A stretch of DNA of 64,000 nt from Rhabditophanes sp. KR3021 (taxonomy: Eukaryota > Nematoda > Chromadorea > Rhabditida > Alloionematidae), in assembly GCA_963281155.1 (NCBI GenBank), contig CAUJLY010000004.1, positions 2,356,001 through 2,420,000 on the forward strand. Direction: 5' to 3'. Every line of letters begins with the position of its first letter. The first letter of the stretch is position 1. A program made the translations under genes and the position numbers. Positions 12,007 to 24,457 of the stretch are shown here, in pieces. The notes below the pieces were generated by a model. That model ran no database searches, was not told the DNA's origin, and worked only from the letters and a program-made list of their open reading frames with translations.

Positions 12007-13345
12007 ATGACTACAGGAGTAAGTTTAAAATAATAGAAACAGCATTTATATTGATATTTAGAAGCTTTACGGACAAAAGGATTCTTTCCGCACCAAGAAA
12101 GTCTTGGTTGTCGCTAAATACGCTGGAGTTGAATTGGAACTTATTAATGAAATTCCACAAGAAAAATTCCCACTCGGAATCGTAAGTTAACTAAATTTTA
12201 TAATATTTAATAATGACCTCAATTAGTCACCAGCTTATGAATCAGGTGAAACAACTTTGTTCGGATCAGATGCTATCGCCCTCCACATCGCCGCTCAAAC
12301 TTTCCCAGGAGTTGCATGCTCTGCCGTCTGCCAATGGCTCCAATATTCTGAAGGAAAACTTGTTCAAACCATGTTGAACTACGTTCTTCCATCTGTCTCT
12401 GCCGCCAAACTTGACGCCGGAATCGTTGCTGCTGCCAAGACCGAATTCCATTCTTTGCTATCAGCTTTGGACAAAGTCCTTCTCACCAAAACCTTTTTGG
12501 CCGGAGAACGCATCTCTCTTGCTGATATCTCTGTCGCTTTAACTTTATTGCCAGCTTTTGAGCATGTCCTCGACGCTGGGGCCCAAGCAAAGTTCCAAAA
12601 CGTCACTAGATTCTTCAAGACAATCGTCAATCAAGACAACGTTAAGGCTGTCTTAGGTGAAGTAAAGTATGCCGCTAAGGAATCTACCTTCTGTGCCGAT
12701 GAATTCGCTAAACTCTCAGTCAAATCCCAAAAGACTGCTGCCAAGGCTGAAGCTAAGGTTGAAAAGACCGAAGCTAAAGTAGAAAAGAAGAAGGAAGTAA
12801 AGAAGGAAGCCAAGAAGGAATCCGAAGTACCTCAACCAATGGAAGAACCAGTAGCTGAGAAGTTCGTTGATCCATTCAGTCTTATGCCACCAGGTACCCT
12901 CGTCATGGACAACTTCAAGAGAGTCTATTCAAATGAAGATACCGCCACAAAAGCTATTCCATGGCTCTGGGAGAACTTTGATGCCGAAAACTATTCAGTT
13001 TGGTACGGAGAATACAAATATCCCGAAGATTTGACTTTGACTTTCATGTCTTGCAACTTGATCAACGGAATGTTCCAGCGCTTGGACAAGATGCGCAAGC
13101 ATGCCTTCGGGTCAGTCTGTCTCTTCGGAACTGACAACGCTTCAACTATCTCAGGAATTTGGATCTGGCGCGGACACGAGCTTGCCTTCCCACTTAGTCG
13201 CGATTGGACTGTCGATTATGAAAGTTATGAGTGGAAGAAACTTGATGTCACCAATGAGGCTGACAAGAAGACTATCAATGAATACCTTCTCTGGGAAGGA
13301 GACTTCGGAGGCAAGAAATTCTCCCAAGGGAAAATCTTTAAGTAA
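12007..13345 (+). CDS. Translation elongation factor 1 gamma (eEF1B-gamma)
   Basis: Exons 12007-12018, 12062-12181 and 12227-13345 give 416 residues, the usual eEF1G length. The N-terminal GST-like fold (about 1-205) is followed by a Lys/Glu/Ala linker and the conserved C-terminal EF1G domain (about 255-416, ending LLWEGDFGGKKFSQGKIFK). It scaffolds the eEF1B guanine-exchange complex that recharges eEF1A. Codons are markedly more C-rich at third positions than in neighbouring genes, as expected for a highly expressed gene. The first coding exon is only four codons; its frame joins cleanly through a 43-nt intron. Confidence 0.96.
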
Positions 13346-13415
13346 ATATACTTGTTATGTTACCGATGATGGTTTTTGTTAGTGATAACAGTGTCTTTTA
13401 ATATATATGATTATG

Positions 13416-13421
13416 AATAAA
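13416..13421 (+). terminator. AATAAA polyadenylation signal of eEF1G
   Basis: AATAAA lies 71 nt after the eEF1G stop in AT-rich 3'UTR-like sequence; no competing hexamer lies closer to the stop. Confidence 0.6.
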
Positions 13422-13662
13422 TATTTATAATTGACTCTTTTGTTTAAAACCAAATAAAATTGAATAAAATTTATTTTTGTTGTCTTTCCTTGTTTGATAA
13501 TAACTAATAAAACTATTTTAATACACTTACACATATTTAAATTCAAAAATATTATAATAAAATTATCTTGTAACTGAAAAGTGTTAAATAAATACAACAA
13601 CACATTAAATGCGAAAAATTATTTTGTTAAGTTAAAGATAAATTCACATATTAAATAAGTAA

Positions 13663-15239
13663 TTAAGGAGTAGTAGGTTCACTATTTACACGTTCAAGGC
13701 CATTAAAAATAGGATAATATTTTGATTTTATTACCGGTTCTTCATCATGGCCATCATTAGGTTTTCTTTTAATTCCCTTTTTAGCCCTACTTGGAGTGCT
13801 TATTTTCTTTCCAGTAGCTAAAGGATATCCTAATTTGGCTGACTTCACATCAAATTCTATATTATAACTTCTGTGTGTTTTTTCGATTGTACTAATATGC
13901 TGAGTAATCTCAATTGGTTTTTGAATATTTACAATGTTTAAATCACAATCTAATAAACAATTGTCCCATCCATATTCCCAAACTCTTAGCATATGATCCG
14001 AAATTGAAATGAGATGTTTGCCATCGTTTGAAAATTGTGCGTTACAAATAGGCTCTGAATGACCACTAATTTCATACTTAGCAATTGGCAAATACATGTT
14101 CTCTTTGTATTTGTTAAGATCGAAAACTTGAGGGTTGCCTTTTGACGATCCGATAAAAACAGAATTTGAATGTGGCGATACGGACATTTTCCTAAAGAAT
14201 GGGTCCGAAATATCGACACTACTATTTGTATCTTGAAGTACAAATAGTGGGTTATTATTTGTTGTTTTTGAGTCAAATGCATAAGTTCTGCTATTAGTAC
14301 AACAAACATAAAATTTGCTATTCTTTTCATCCAATTTAATGTCGGAAACTCCAAAATGTCTTCCAAAATGTTCACGGGGAAAATTATAATTTACAACACA
14401 ACTTCTTTCCGGCTTTGACGACAGATACCTAAGATCCCAGCATTTGATTCCATTCGCACCATTATCACTTCCTGTCACAAAATAGTTTGAGTTAATGAAA
14501 GCCATGTTAGTCACAGTATTGTGAGATTTTTTTGTAATTGAATATACTCGTTCAGGAACACTAACCAACTGATTGCTATTCTTTACATCAAATGGATATA
14601 GTTGATTCGTATACTGAGTCACAACGTCTCCTACATTGGGGCGAGTTCTGGTATCCACAAACACAACTGATCCATCTCGCATGCTAACTCCTAATATATT
14701 TGGGTCATTTGTGTGTGTTACAAGACATCTATAATTTCGGTTACCGAGCACATACGTTGTTGAAAGTGCATCCCTTTCCAAATCAAAAACGTTGAATTCC
14801 AAGGATGAAATAGCCGCTATTTTTGAACAACTTTCAGGCATAAAGGTTATGTCTTGGATAAAAGAATTGTACCGTCCTTCTGCTTCTATGACTAAAAACA
14901 AATAACTTTATGATTACCCAAATTGTTTTGAATTTACCGTCAACAAAAACATCATCCCTATCACGAATTTTGTTGGCAAGTGTTGTGGACCCTATCTTGA
15001 TATTTCCAGCATTTGTTCCAATCACAAATATTTCTGGACTATTTCTATTTCTTGAGGTAGAACAAACCACATATTCATCCTACGATCAAATTAATTAAGT
15101 GGTTCAAATATAAAATACTTACAGTGGTAAAATAAGACTTAATTGAACTATAATCACCCATCATGTTGCGTCGTAGATAACTGTGCCGCTCAACCGGATT
15201 TTTATAATATTTGTTAGTTAATTGATGCATAATATCCAT
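13663..15239 (-). CDS. WD40 protein, probable CDT2/DTL (CRL4 substrate receptor)
   Basis: Exons 15123-15239, 14938-15079 and 13663-14891 join in frame to 495 residues. WD repeats include a GSDNGxxxIKCWDLR strand pair and a GHSEPICNAQFS repeat. The order and spacing of these resemble DTL/CDT2, which recruits PCNA-bound CDT1 and p21-type substrates to CUL4-DDB1 for ubiquitination. A basic Ser/Thr/Lys-rich tail follows the propeller. Identity at the family level (WD40) is sure. The CDT2 call rests on recognition of repeat spacing and is less sure; a generic WD protein is the alternative. Confidence 0.6.
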
Positions 15240-15547
15240 AGCTTTAACAAAAGTAAATTAATCAACGTTTCAATTATCAGAAACATGCAATGACAGTGTT
15301 CCTAAAACCGTGGAAAAGTGTTTTATTGCCATTGTCTTAAAACGATGGCGCTAACCTGAATTACACAACTCATCGGTATCTTAAAAACGATCAATTTCGA
15401 TACAAAGAAGCAACATTAAGAGAAAGCATTTTATTTAAGTCGTCATCAAATGACACACGAGGAATTAATTGTGCACATCATTTAGCAATTAAAGTTTGCA
15501 AGTAACCACGTAATTTTCAAGTTAAAGTATGTATTTTACCACGTAAG

Positions 15548-15982
15548 TTAATTGTTAAAGTCGGCAAGGGGTTTCATATTCTTTTCCTTGTCTTGGACCT
15601 TCTTTAAATCAGCGGAAGTATGGGACCTCAAATAAATATACATCTTGGACAAGATCCATTTCTTATCCAATGTCCGGTACTTGTTTGTTCTAGGGCAATA
15701 CATCAAAACGCAAGTATTTTGAAGTTTGCCAATGTACGCCATCAATTCAGTGATGGGTATTTCGACAAAGGGTCTTACTTTGCTTGTGATTTTTATTTCT
15801 GCAAACCCAATAAAATCATCGATAAGTTTTTCAAAAATTTGGGTGATATCTTGGAATTCTTCGTACCGTCCTTGAGTGTGTTTGGCGATGTCTCCTTTCA
15901 TCAAAATAGCATGAGATTCTACCCTCTCTGAGATGGGGCTAGAGCTTTCGCTGATGAGGCTGTTGTTTGGACTGTTTTCCAT
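15548..15982 (-). CDS. Small hypothetical protein, 144 residues
   Basis: An intact single-exon ORF with ATG start, lying between the CDT2-like gene and PEX14. It has an N-terminal Ser-rich 20 residues and then a mixed helical-looking region rich in Ile and Lys. I recognise no domain, signal peptide or membrane segment. It may be a real lineage-specific gene or a fragment of a decayed element like those in nearby introns. Confidence 0.4.
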   Translation of the reverse strand: MENSPNNSLISESSSPISERVESHAILMKGDIAKHTQGRYEEFQDITQIFEKLIDDFIGFAEIKITSKVRPFVEIPITELMAYIGKLQNTCVLMYCPRTNKYRTLDKKWILSKMYIYLRSHTSADLKKVQDKEKNMKPLADFNN

Positions 15983-16407
15983 TTTGTTAATGATTACTAT
16001 AAATAGGCTTTACAATTAAAAGGTACAAAATATGATATGCGATATAGTGATTAAAATGAGGAGAACGGACCTTCTTGACAAAGAAAGGGTTTATATATTG
16101 TATTATATAGACGACACCTACTTCAACTACGGCCTTGCCACACAATTTTTTAGACGACTTCTTTCTGAAGAAATCGTATTAAATGATTTTTGAAAATAGT
16201 TGATGCATGTTTAAGTTTTAGTGTAATCAATTTGCCGCCTTTACTTGCCCACTTGTTTTCTTTTCAAGACTCTAATTATGACACGCCTCGACAATCATGT
16301 GAATTGATAGTGAAAGGTTAGATGAATAATGAGATAATTAAGACACATCATTTAGTCATCATTCACCGGTTTACCACAATAACCCAAAATTGATTTACCT
16401 GCATACA

Positions 16408-17088
16408 ATGGAACCATCTATTCGTGATGATTTAGTTGATGCTGCTATAAAATTTCTAACAAATCCTAAGGTCAAATCTACAACTCCACAAGATCAACGT
16501 AATTTTCTTATCGAAAAAGGTTTAACTGAACCAGAAATCGATTTTGCTTTTAATGAAGTAGGTAAACATGTTTTACCACAACCCATAGTCGTTGAACAAC
16601 AATCTTTTGCTTCTAAAATTCAAAGCCTGTTTATTTGGTGTGGAGCTATTTATGGAACATACAACTTCATAAGATATCTCATATTACCTCGCTTCTTCCA
16701 AATATTTTCGGAGGATAAAATCAAATCGGATGAATTGGAAAAAAGTATTATTGAACTCCAAAATTCAATCAAATTTTTAATTGACTCAACCAGCCAAACT
16801 TTAAAGATGACAGAAGAACAGAGCAAAAATATTAGTACCATGCTGCAGCATTTGTCGCAAGCTCGTGAAAATGATCACAATTCAAATCAAATTCAAAATG
16901 ACATATCTGTAGTTAAACAGTTGCTTTTAGGAAAAGACCAGTTTCCTTCTATTAACTTAAGTGGAAGTCAAACAGCTTTTACTCCCTTTGTTAGTCCAGC
17001 ACTAGTTCCTGATTGGCAATTGCCTACTAAGAAGTTAGAAAAAGAGGAATTGGAAGATTCAGAAAGTGACACATTTATATCTGCTTAA
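16408..17088 (+). CDS. Peroxin-14 (peroxisomal import docking protein)
   Basis: A single-exon gene of 226 residues. The N-terminal 50 or so residues match the PEX14 PEX5-binding domain: RDDLVDAAIKFLTNPKVK, then FLIEKGLTEPEIDFAF. A hydrophobic segment (SLFIWCGAIYGTYNFIRYLI) follows, then a coiled coil. PEX14 forms the docking and translocation complex at the peroxisomal membrane. I chose the ATG at 16408 because an in-frame extension upstream begins with TTG, not ATG. The protein is shorter than human PEX14, which has a longer C-terminus. Confidence 0.88.
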   Translation: MEPSIRDDLVDAAIKFLTNPKVKSTTPQDQRNFLIEKGLTEPEIDFAFNEVGKHVLPQPIVVEQQSFASKIQSLFIWCGAIYGTYNFIRYLILPRFFQIFSEDKIKSDELEKSIIELQNSIKFLIDSTSQTLKMTEEQSKNISTMLQHLSQARENDHNSNQIQNDISVVKQLLLGKDQFPSINLSGSQTAFTPFVSPALVPDWQLPTKKLEKEELEDSESDTFISA

Positions 17089-17112
17089 GTTTTATTTTTA
17101 TAACGGATATGT

Positions 17113-20100
17113 TTAATGTTTTTCGAGTGTATCTTCGGCTGGAATACTCTTACGTCGGAGGTATGATAATGCATGTACTAATTCTTTATTTGTTCCAATT
17201 TGTTCTAATTTTGCTGATTGCTGTGAAGTTCTAAAAATTATTCCGATAATAAATTAAACTAATAAAAATACCTTGCTGAACTTGTTCTTAAAAAGTCTGA
17301 GCTTTCTTCGTCTATCGTCCCCAAAGGTACTTTTAGGATTGAATCAGGAAGGCATTGCGGATGCACGATCTCTAACGGAGGTGTTAATATATCATGTAAG
17401 CTTACGGAACTAGCTGAAGGTTCGATGCTACGTTGCTCATTAACTTTTCTAGAGAATTCACATTCATGTAAAGTGTGTTCATTTAAAGTTGGCATGGCAT
17501 TTTCTTCATTTGTATCAAAATGTTGTTCATTTGATTCTTTCTTTAAAGACATTCGTCTATGTAAATCTCTAATATGTTTGGTACTTGATGAATTTTGAGC
17601 ATTTTGAATGGCAATTCGCAAGTCTTTTAAAGCTACTACTCCAATTAAACGACCACAATCTGTGACATAAGCTCGACTTAATTCGAGCAAAGAAAACAGT
17701 GAATGAACCTTAAACAATGACGTTTTTCGGACAAGTTGAAAAGGAGCGGGGTCTATTATGTCATCTCCTAAAAATGTTTTTTCTAACAAGATCTTCTCTT
17801 CCCATTCTATTTTTTCTTCCTCGTCAAGTTCAATATTTATATCTTTTAGATCATCTTTATAATGTTTTAATACACTTGATTGTAATGAATGAAATTTCCT
17901 TTTAGCTTCTCGGAAGTATCCTAAAAGTTGATCTCAAATATAATTGTGTGTTTAACTTACTAGCTACCGACAACTGACTTTCATGGTGTCTATTTCCTGC
18001 AATTTGGCAATTTTTTTGAAATGTAATAAAGTCTATATCCGAATTTGCATGAGGCAAGCTTTGTGAGTGTTCTGATTTAGAATCGTTTTTGATAATAACA
18101 CTCTTTGTATCTAAAAAGCTGTCATCATCATCTGTTATATTTTCAATGAAAGCGTTTCTTCGGCTTCGTTTTCTACCATCTATTAATACAGGCTCAATTG
18201 TAAAGCGTCCTTCTTCTTTAGATGTAATGCTGTCGCTTCTTAGCGATATTGTAACATTGTCCAAATATTCTTCATCGATGTTATTTTTTAACTTATCTGA
18301 TTGTATAGAAGTTGTAGAAAGGGTGTTATCGGAAACATCACAAGAAATGCCTGAAAAGCTATTGCTTTTATGTCTTACTGCCAATGGAATTTTGAAGGAA
18401 TCTAATATTGCAGCTTCTTTAAAATGCTTATCTATGGTGAAAATAGCCGATTTTATCCTTTTTGTTGCTTCTTTTTTCTGGGCTTCATCACCAACGGCAT
18501 TATTTAAGGCTATTAATAAAGATCTCCTTGATACTGAGCCCAATAAAATCATATTTTGCTTATTATCAACAACCGGATATGCTCTAACCCTTGACAAATT
18601 GATTAAAATATCACGTATCTCGGCAAAAGTTACTTCTCTAGACAAAAACTCAACTAGAATGGGTGAGATATATTAGTTTTTACATTATATTAAATTAATG
18701 TTTTAGTATATTTTAGAATGAACGGTATATCAATTTTATCTTTTCGAAAGTATAGTATTTAAATTCATCTTCTCCGGCGGCCATATTTTTTGTCATCACA
18801 CGCAATGAGTCACTATTAGTCTCATATATCTTAATGTTATCTCCTTTCTTTATTTACTAGTTATCTCTTTATTTAGATTCCTTACACTGGGTTTAAACTA
18901 AATCTAATGAAAGGTGTTACAAGATCAGTTTGGTCAAGATGAAACAAAGGACCAGTTTCGGAAAGATGAAGAAGGACATAGGATCAATTTGGCCGTAGTC
19001 ATACTCAATTGTCAAAGGTGTTCGGAAATTTTTGTTAATGTCGATTTGGTTAAAAAAAGACGTGTCTTGATGGACTTCATCTACGTCAATTTGGCTACGA
19101 GTTTTGACATAGATAAAGAAACATCGAAGGGGTAGTTTAAAGCCTGTCTTGGATTTGATAATACTGATGCTAGTATTATGTTCTCTGGCTATTCCGACTA
19201 CAATAACTTCTACAAATACAAAAGGGAATACCAAATAATTGATGAGAATTCTTTTTCTCAATTATTCCTTCATCTGTCTTGTTATGTGGCCACTAACCAA
19301 TCATTCAAAGGAGGATTTAGTGAAAAGTTGAATGATCTCAGAAATGGGGTGGACTATTATCTAATTCCTTCAGTACTTCCTCAGGGAATGAACGACAATT
19401 ATGTTGCGATTTGGGAAGTCAAGGCCAGATAGAATTCAATCAGGAACTTGCCTGAGATTATTCAAGCTATTAAAATGACCCCCTCTTTCAAAGATTACAT
19501 TTATCTAAATAATCTTGAGGTTACCATAATCTCAATAATGTTATTTAAGAATAATTTCAATGCGAAACAGAAAATAAAGAGGATGATTGACAATGATCCC
19601 AATTATAGTCTGTATGGAAGAGTGCAATAATTTTGGTGAAGTTGTCCAAATTGCATGAGGATGATCTGGAATTATAGTTTATTTGTTGAAAAGAGCAACT
19701 GGAACTCTACATATTCTTGTCTAAAAATCTCTTTGACCTTAAACTTATTATCTGATATTTTTAAATTGTTCGTTCATCTATTTTTAAATTTTTACTTCTT
19801 ATAAAAATGTTTACCTGGACTGACCATTATTTGTTCAGCACAAATCATATGCAAAGTAGAATTGGATGAAGGAATTTCGGGCAAGTATGGTAAGTGTTTG
19901 ATTTTTATTATGACATCATAAATGGATGGTGTGAAGTAAGTTGATACACCGTTTGCAACCAAAACTGCTATCATCAATGGAATTAAATAAATAACTTGTC
20001 CTGTTAATTCACAGCAAATTACGGCTACCGAGACGGAGTGAGTTACTGGAAATATTAACAATTTAATTTATGCTTATAACTTACTGGCTCCCGTTAAAGC

Positions 20101-21801
20101 TGCTGCACCGATGACTGCATAAATTCCAGGAAATATTGGTTGATCTGTTCCGTTCATCCCATCGGGGAAAAATGAAGAAACGCACTCGCCATACAATCTT
20201 CCGAAACTTGCTCCCACTACAAAAAGTGGCATAAACATTCCACAAGGAGTTGGCATTGTGTTGGATAGAGCAGATAAAATCATAAATGAAATTGCGAACA
20301 GAAAAATTACCATAAAAACATTATATGGCCCAAATCCTTCATGATTTGTCCAATTTGATAACAATTCAGCATCACATCTAAATGGTTTTATAATTATTAA
20401 ATTAAATTGTCGTTACCCATGTGGAGAATTAATAGATTTTAAATCTTTATGCCACGAGCAATTTGAAAATAAATCTATTAATGTTTTTGTGAACTTGAAT
20501 CTCCCATTTAGAAATCGTCCAGTTCCTCTGGGAAAAGTAGTTGAGGCAACAATGAAAGCTACAACAGAAGGATATACGATCCAATGCTTTTGGAATATTC
20601 TTTTTGCCAGCTGATTTGTTCTCAGGAACATTACCAAATTTTTATAAAATGAAATAAAGATTACTCCTATAATTCCCAGAATAAACCCGAGTAAGGCAAA
20701 TAGTGGCAATTCGAGTACAACAAAGGCGTCTTTGGGAAAGTTAGTTTGATAGAATGCAAGTAAAGTCACATCAGATTCGAAGTAAGACATCTTTAGGATT
20801 CTAAAAACTGTAGCCCCGCATGTTGCTGCGAAGAATCCTCTCCAATAATTTCTAACACTAAAATACATTGTAGTAACTTCGATTGAAAACAGAACTCCTC
20901 CAATAGGTGCTGAAAATGTGCAAGCCTTAAATTTACAATTATTAATCCTCAAATGTTAAATTTACCACTCCGATTGCACAACCTGCTGCTAGCATATCAG
21001 TTTTTCTTGCTTCATTTGAAAACGCGGAGTCAAATTTTGATGCTGCACAGCTTATTAGGTTAGCAATAATGGCAGAAATGTGGACAAATGGACCCATCTT
21101 TCCTACAGGAATTCCACTAGCCAGAACAAGTGTCAAACCAACTACTTTAGATATTAATGTTCGAAGGGTTAGGAAATCTTTTAAAACTACTCCTCTTAGA
21201 ATTGTTTTCATCTCAGGTATGCCACTCCCTATGGCTTGAGGGGCAACAAAGTGAACAAATGCAGCTGATGCCAAAACTAATGCTAAGACCGAAAATAACC
21301 ATCCTAGATATCCAACAACAGTGTAGAAGAAAAAGTCTGTTTTCAAATCCGTTAGAGTCATTAAAATCATTTGAAATAATTGTATTTGATCAACTACTTT
21401 ATCAATGAGGATGGAACACAAAGCACATAAAACACCTAAAGCAGCCAAAGACAGCCAATCAGTGATCAAATCTTTCATTTGAAACATATTTTCTCCTAAT
21501 TGACAGTTTTCTCGAACTCTTTTGAAGTAGGCTCCCCAAGTATTTGCTCTTTTCTCATGCTTCCATTCTTCACGAGGATCAAACTCATCGAATCTAACAA
21601 CTTTGCTAGCTACACTTCCTGGTCTTTGAAGACTACCATCGATACATTCTTTAGCCAGATTATTATCATCCTCACACCGGAATCTACCTAATTGCTAAAC
21701 AAGACTTAATTACCTGTTATTAATATAATGCTTACCATAGTATTTTCATAGCTATAACTATGATCCAATTTAGCTAGTTCTCTTTTCAAAATACCACTCA
21801 T
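17113..21801 (-). CDS. CLC-family chloride channel with two CBS domains
   Basis: Eight exons (21736-21801, 20966-21694, 20417-20925, 20085-20377, 19815-20045, 17961-18653, 17272-17920, 17113-17230) join in frame to about 1095 residues. Landmarks are GSGIPEM (about residue 178), GKMGPFVH (about 220, where most CLCs have GKEGPFVH), the GMFMP selectivity motif and ELTG. Two cytosolic CBS domains are separated by a long Ser-rich linker. The architecture is that of plasma-membrane CLC channels (CLC-1/2/K; nematode CLH). The gating glutamate is replaced by Met, as ClC-K channels replace theirs by Val. One intron (18654-19814) is about 1.16 kb against about 40 nt for the rest. Confidence 0.92.
18654..19814 (+). 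mobile_element. Decayed antisense coding relic in CLC intron (insert 3)
   Basis: This 1161-nt intron contains + strand (antisense to CLC) open pieces at about 18914-19135, 19178-19432 and 19448-19630, broken by stops and a frameshift. The encoded pieces align with those in the V-ATPase intron (insert 4). Shared patterns in order are an L(I/M)(E/D)(Y/F)I segment, NTD followed by F(Y/S)G(F/Y), and LF.H.S...A.....FK.G.....L...RN..D. The product is unknown. Two relics of one protein family in introns of unrelated genes indicate a dispersed element. Confidence 0.6.
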
Positions 21802-22115
21802 TCAGTTGACAACACTTGGTTCTTCAAATATATTAGAAACTAAATAATAAAATGAAACCAAGCAGTTCGATCAAAACTAACAAAAGTGTTGATACAACTA
21901 TCATGGAATGCGTTTAAACACGCTTAAACACTTTAATCTACTTTCGACAAAAATTCATTCCAGTTAGCACGTTACAATTTAACACCTTTTATTATCTATA
22001 CAATACTAAATAACATTTAATAATGCCTAATTCATATGCTAATTTAAATCACAGTTTTTTATTTATTATAACACACCACGAATGGCCAAAAAATACATAT
22101 ACAAATATTTTTATG

Positions 22116-23494
22116 TTATGAAGACTCCTTTTTCGGGAATGGTTTCACCAAAAACAATTTTTCTATTCCGTTGTCTGAGCTGAAAATTGGATGGACTTTG
22201 TAAAATTCAATTAATTCTTCGATGTTTGGGAAGGTTCTGGATCCGATTTTGTATGATCCTGTGTTTTTGTCTACTTGAACTCGGAAATGTTTGTTTCGTG
22301 TTTCGCCTTTTAGACTAATTGAATAATCACCAACGTTAGTTTCAGAATCACGCACTAAAAAGTCGCCATTGACACCACGACTATTGAGGTGTTGTTCTGT
22401 TGCATCTCTAGCAATATTCCCAAAATAAAATGGCATATCACTTAATTCATTTTTAGGCGTCTTTGCAACAACCTTCTCCGATCCACTAGATTTCCGACTT
22501 TCCCAATCCAATAATATGAAATATTCCCTTACTAGGATTCTTTTCTACAACCTTGATGTAATTAATTGGAACCAACCCAATTTCAAAACGGCTATTCCGT
22601 GCCAACCACCATTCGGGATCATGATTGGGATGTTCTAAAATCTCTAACTGTTCATTCTTATTAAAAGAAAGTTCTTCGCTATTCTGGGCAATAAAGGAAT
22701 ACATAGCCACTACTATTTCTATAATAACTCTTCCAGGAGAAATAGCATCCTCCGTCACTTCGTTAACATAATTAGAGGGAAACCATCCTACTTTTCCTCC
22801 GCTAACTTTTCCTTTCCACCAGCCATCTTCCATTTTTTCTATTATTGTTACAAGCTCATTTTTTGTTAACGCTAACTCATCGTCTCGAGCAGGTTCATAA
22901 TTATACAGAGCAATTCCCTTGTTTCCGTCTGATCTATTATCGATCATTTGTGATGGTTTGTTTATTTTCTGTAAAAAATATCATATTAATAAATGTAAAT
23001 ACAAAATAATACAAAAATACGATAAAAAGTAAGGGTGTGTGAGTTTAAATAGTTAAGCAATGAATCACATCGTAACATCGTCATCAGACATAAATGATCC
23101 CTACACCAAAAAGAACCTCTCAACAATGATTCACAAATGTATTAGAATAAGGAGAAAGTGAGAGAGTGTGTTTACCTTTTCTAAAGACACAGTACAGTTA
23201 TTGTGGGTGCTTTTCGATTCATTTGAGCCATTCATCATCACCGCACTACTCACATTTTCATCGTTACAATTTTCGCCGTTCTCACGACACACAAAATTTG
23301 AAGGCACAAAACCGGTTTCATTCTTTTCATTAGCAACCTAATTATTTATTTAATTATTACGAAGCACTTCAACTTACTTTCCACCATTGCAATTTATCGT
23401 CAATTAACCTGAGCCTTTCATTTTTTTTAATACTTAATTCATCCGGTCCAACTGCTACATAGTCGAATCTGACAATCACAAATTGTTCAGACAT
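22116..23494 (-). CDS. NCK-type SH3-SH3-SH3-SH2 adaptor (frame break before SH2)
   Basis: Exons 23378-23494 and 23176-23337 encode the first SH3 (FDYVAVGPDEL to WWKVANEK, GFVPSNFV). The exon starting 22968 encodes SH3-2 (ALYNYEPARDDELALTK, WWKGK, GWFPSNYV) and SH3-3 (AMYSFIAQNSEELSF, WWLARN, GLVPINYI). An SH2 domain follows at about 22116-22440 (FYFGNIARDATEQHL, FLVRDSE). The order is that of NCK, which links phosphotyrosine receptors to actin regulators. Near 22486-22530 the frame changes by one. The strongest donor there (GTAAGG) with the nearest AGs gives 35- or 47-nt introns of the wrong phase. Either an odd splice or a one-base error or mutation is present. Confidence 0.85.
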
Positions 23495-24457
23495 TTTTAA
23501 TAACTTTTTACAAAACAATATTTGACATCAAAAGAGTGCACTGAAAGTGTATTCAGATTATTTGTAAAATATATTCAAAGCATATTTAAGAAAATGTTAG
23601 GATGAATTAAATTAAAAGATCGGCAATCAATCATAATGGCTTGTTCCAACAGATAACACAATTTAAATAAATAATATATAATAGTGCGTTTGTTTATAAT
23701 CAAATTAAACGGACCCATGATAATGATGAAATCAAATTGTCAAGTGGTGTATCATCATTCAAAACATACTTAACACATTCATAATCTATCTTTATTTCGT
23801 TTAATAAAAGGTAGGCGATATTTACAATAAATTACTCAGACAAAATTCAGTAAATTGTTCCTCATAAAATGAATCACAATTTAAAAATTACGAAGTTAGT
23901 AGATTAAGCATGACAACTTTTGTTATACACTCTTCCATTCAATATTATATACATTCAAATAAATTTAAATAAATTGACCATCTATTTGGTCAGCATTTTA
24001 GCGTCCAAAAGAGCTGTCGGTGCATTGTCGCGCAGTGGGCATAAATGCCAACGCCGATACGTATCTCTCTTCTCTCTTAATCTAATGTTTACCTGACATC
24101 GGCATCGTTTTTCCAAGCAGAATCTTATAGCAATCTTTTATTTCAATTTTTGATATTCAATTTCAATGAGCCATCCTCAAACAAACAAACTTAATAAAAA
24201 AGCATTCTAACGTAATTATTTTAATAAGCTAATTTGCAACAACATCTCCAAAAATGAATCCAAACAAAAATGCAAATAATAGCCAACGTATTAATTTTAC
24301 ATATTAAAAAGATGTTAAAAGATGATGATATGTTTGAGAAATGATTGATATTTAAATTATCTGCAAAGATAAACATAATTTGAAGACATATAGTTGCGCG
24401 CAACGCTATTGCTTTCTGTCGGTGGTTAGGTTAATTTTTTAGGGGTGCTGTTACGAT
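23495..24457. other. Divergent intergenic region
   Basis: This lies between the start of the NCK-like gene (-) and the start of the small basic protein gene (+), so both promoters should lie here. It is AT-rich, with one GC-richer patch around 24000-24060 that can fold locally (GGCATAAATGCC within a longer imperfect stem). No coding sequence is supported. Confidence 0.6.

Noticed and set aside
12266..12813. Three minus-strand ORFs opposite eEF1G
   Set aside because: Mirror of highly biased codons in eEF1G; no independent coding evidence.
18089..18676. 195-codon + strand ORF opposite the CLC CBS-linker exon
   Set aside because: Antisense of an exon whose frame encodes CBS domain sequence; hydrophobic, Leu/Ser-rich shadow composition.
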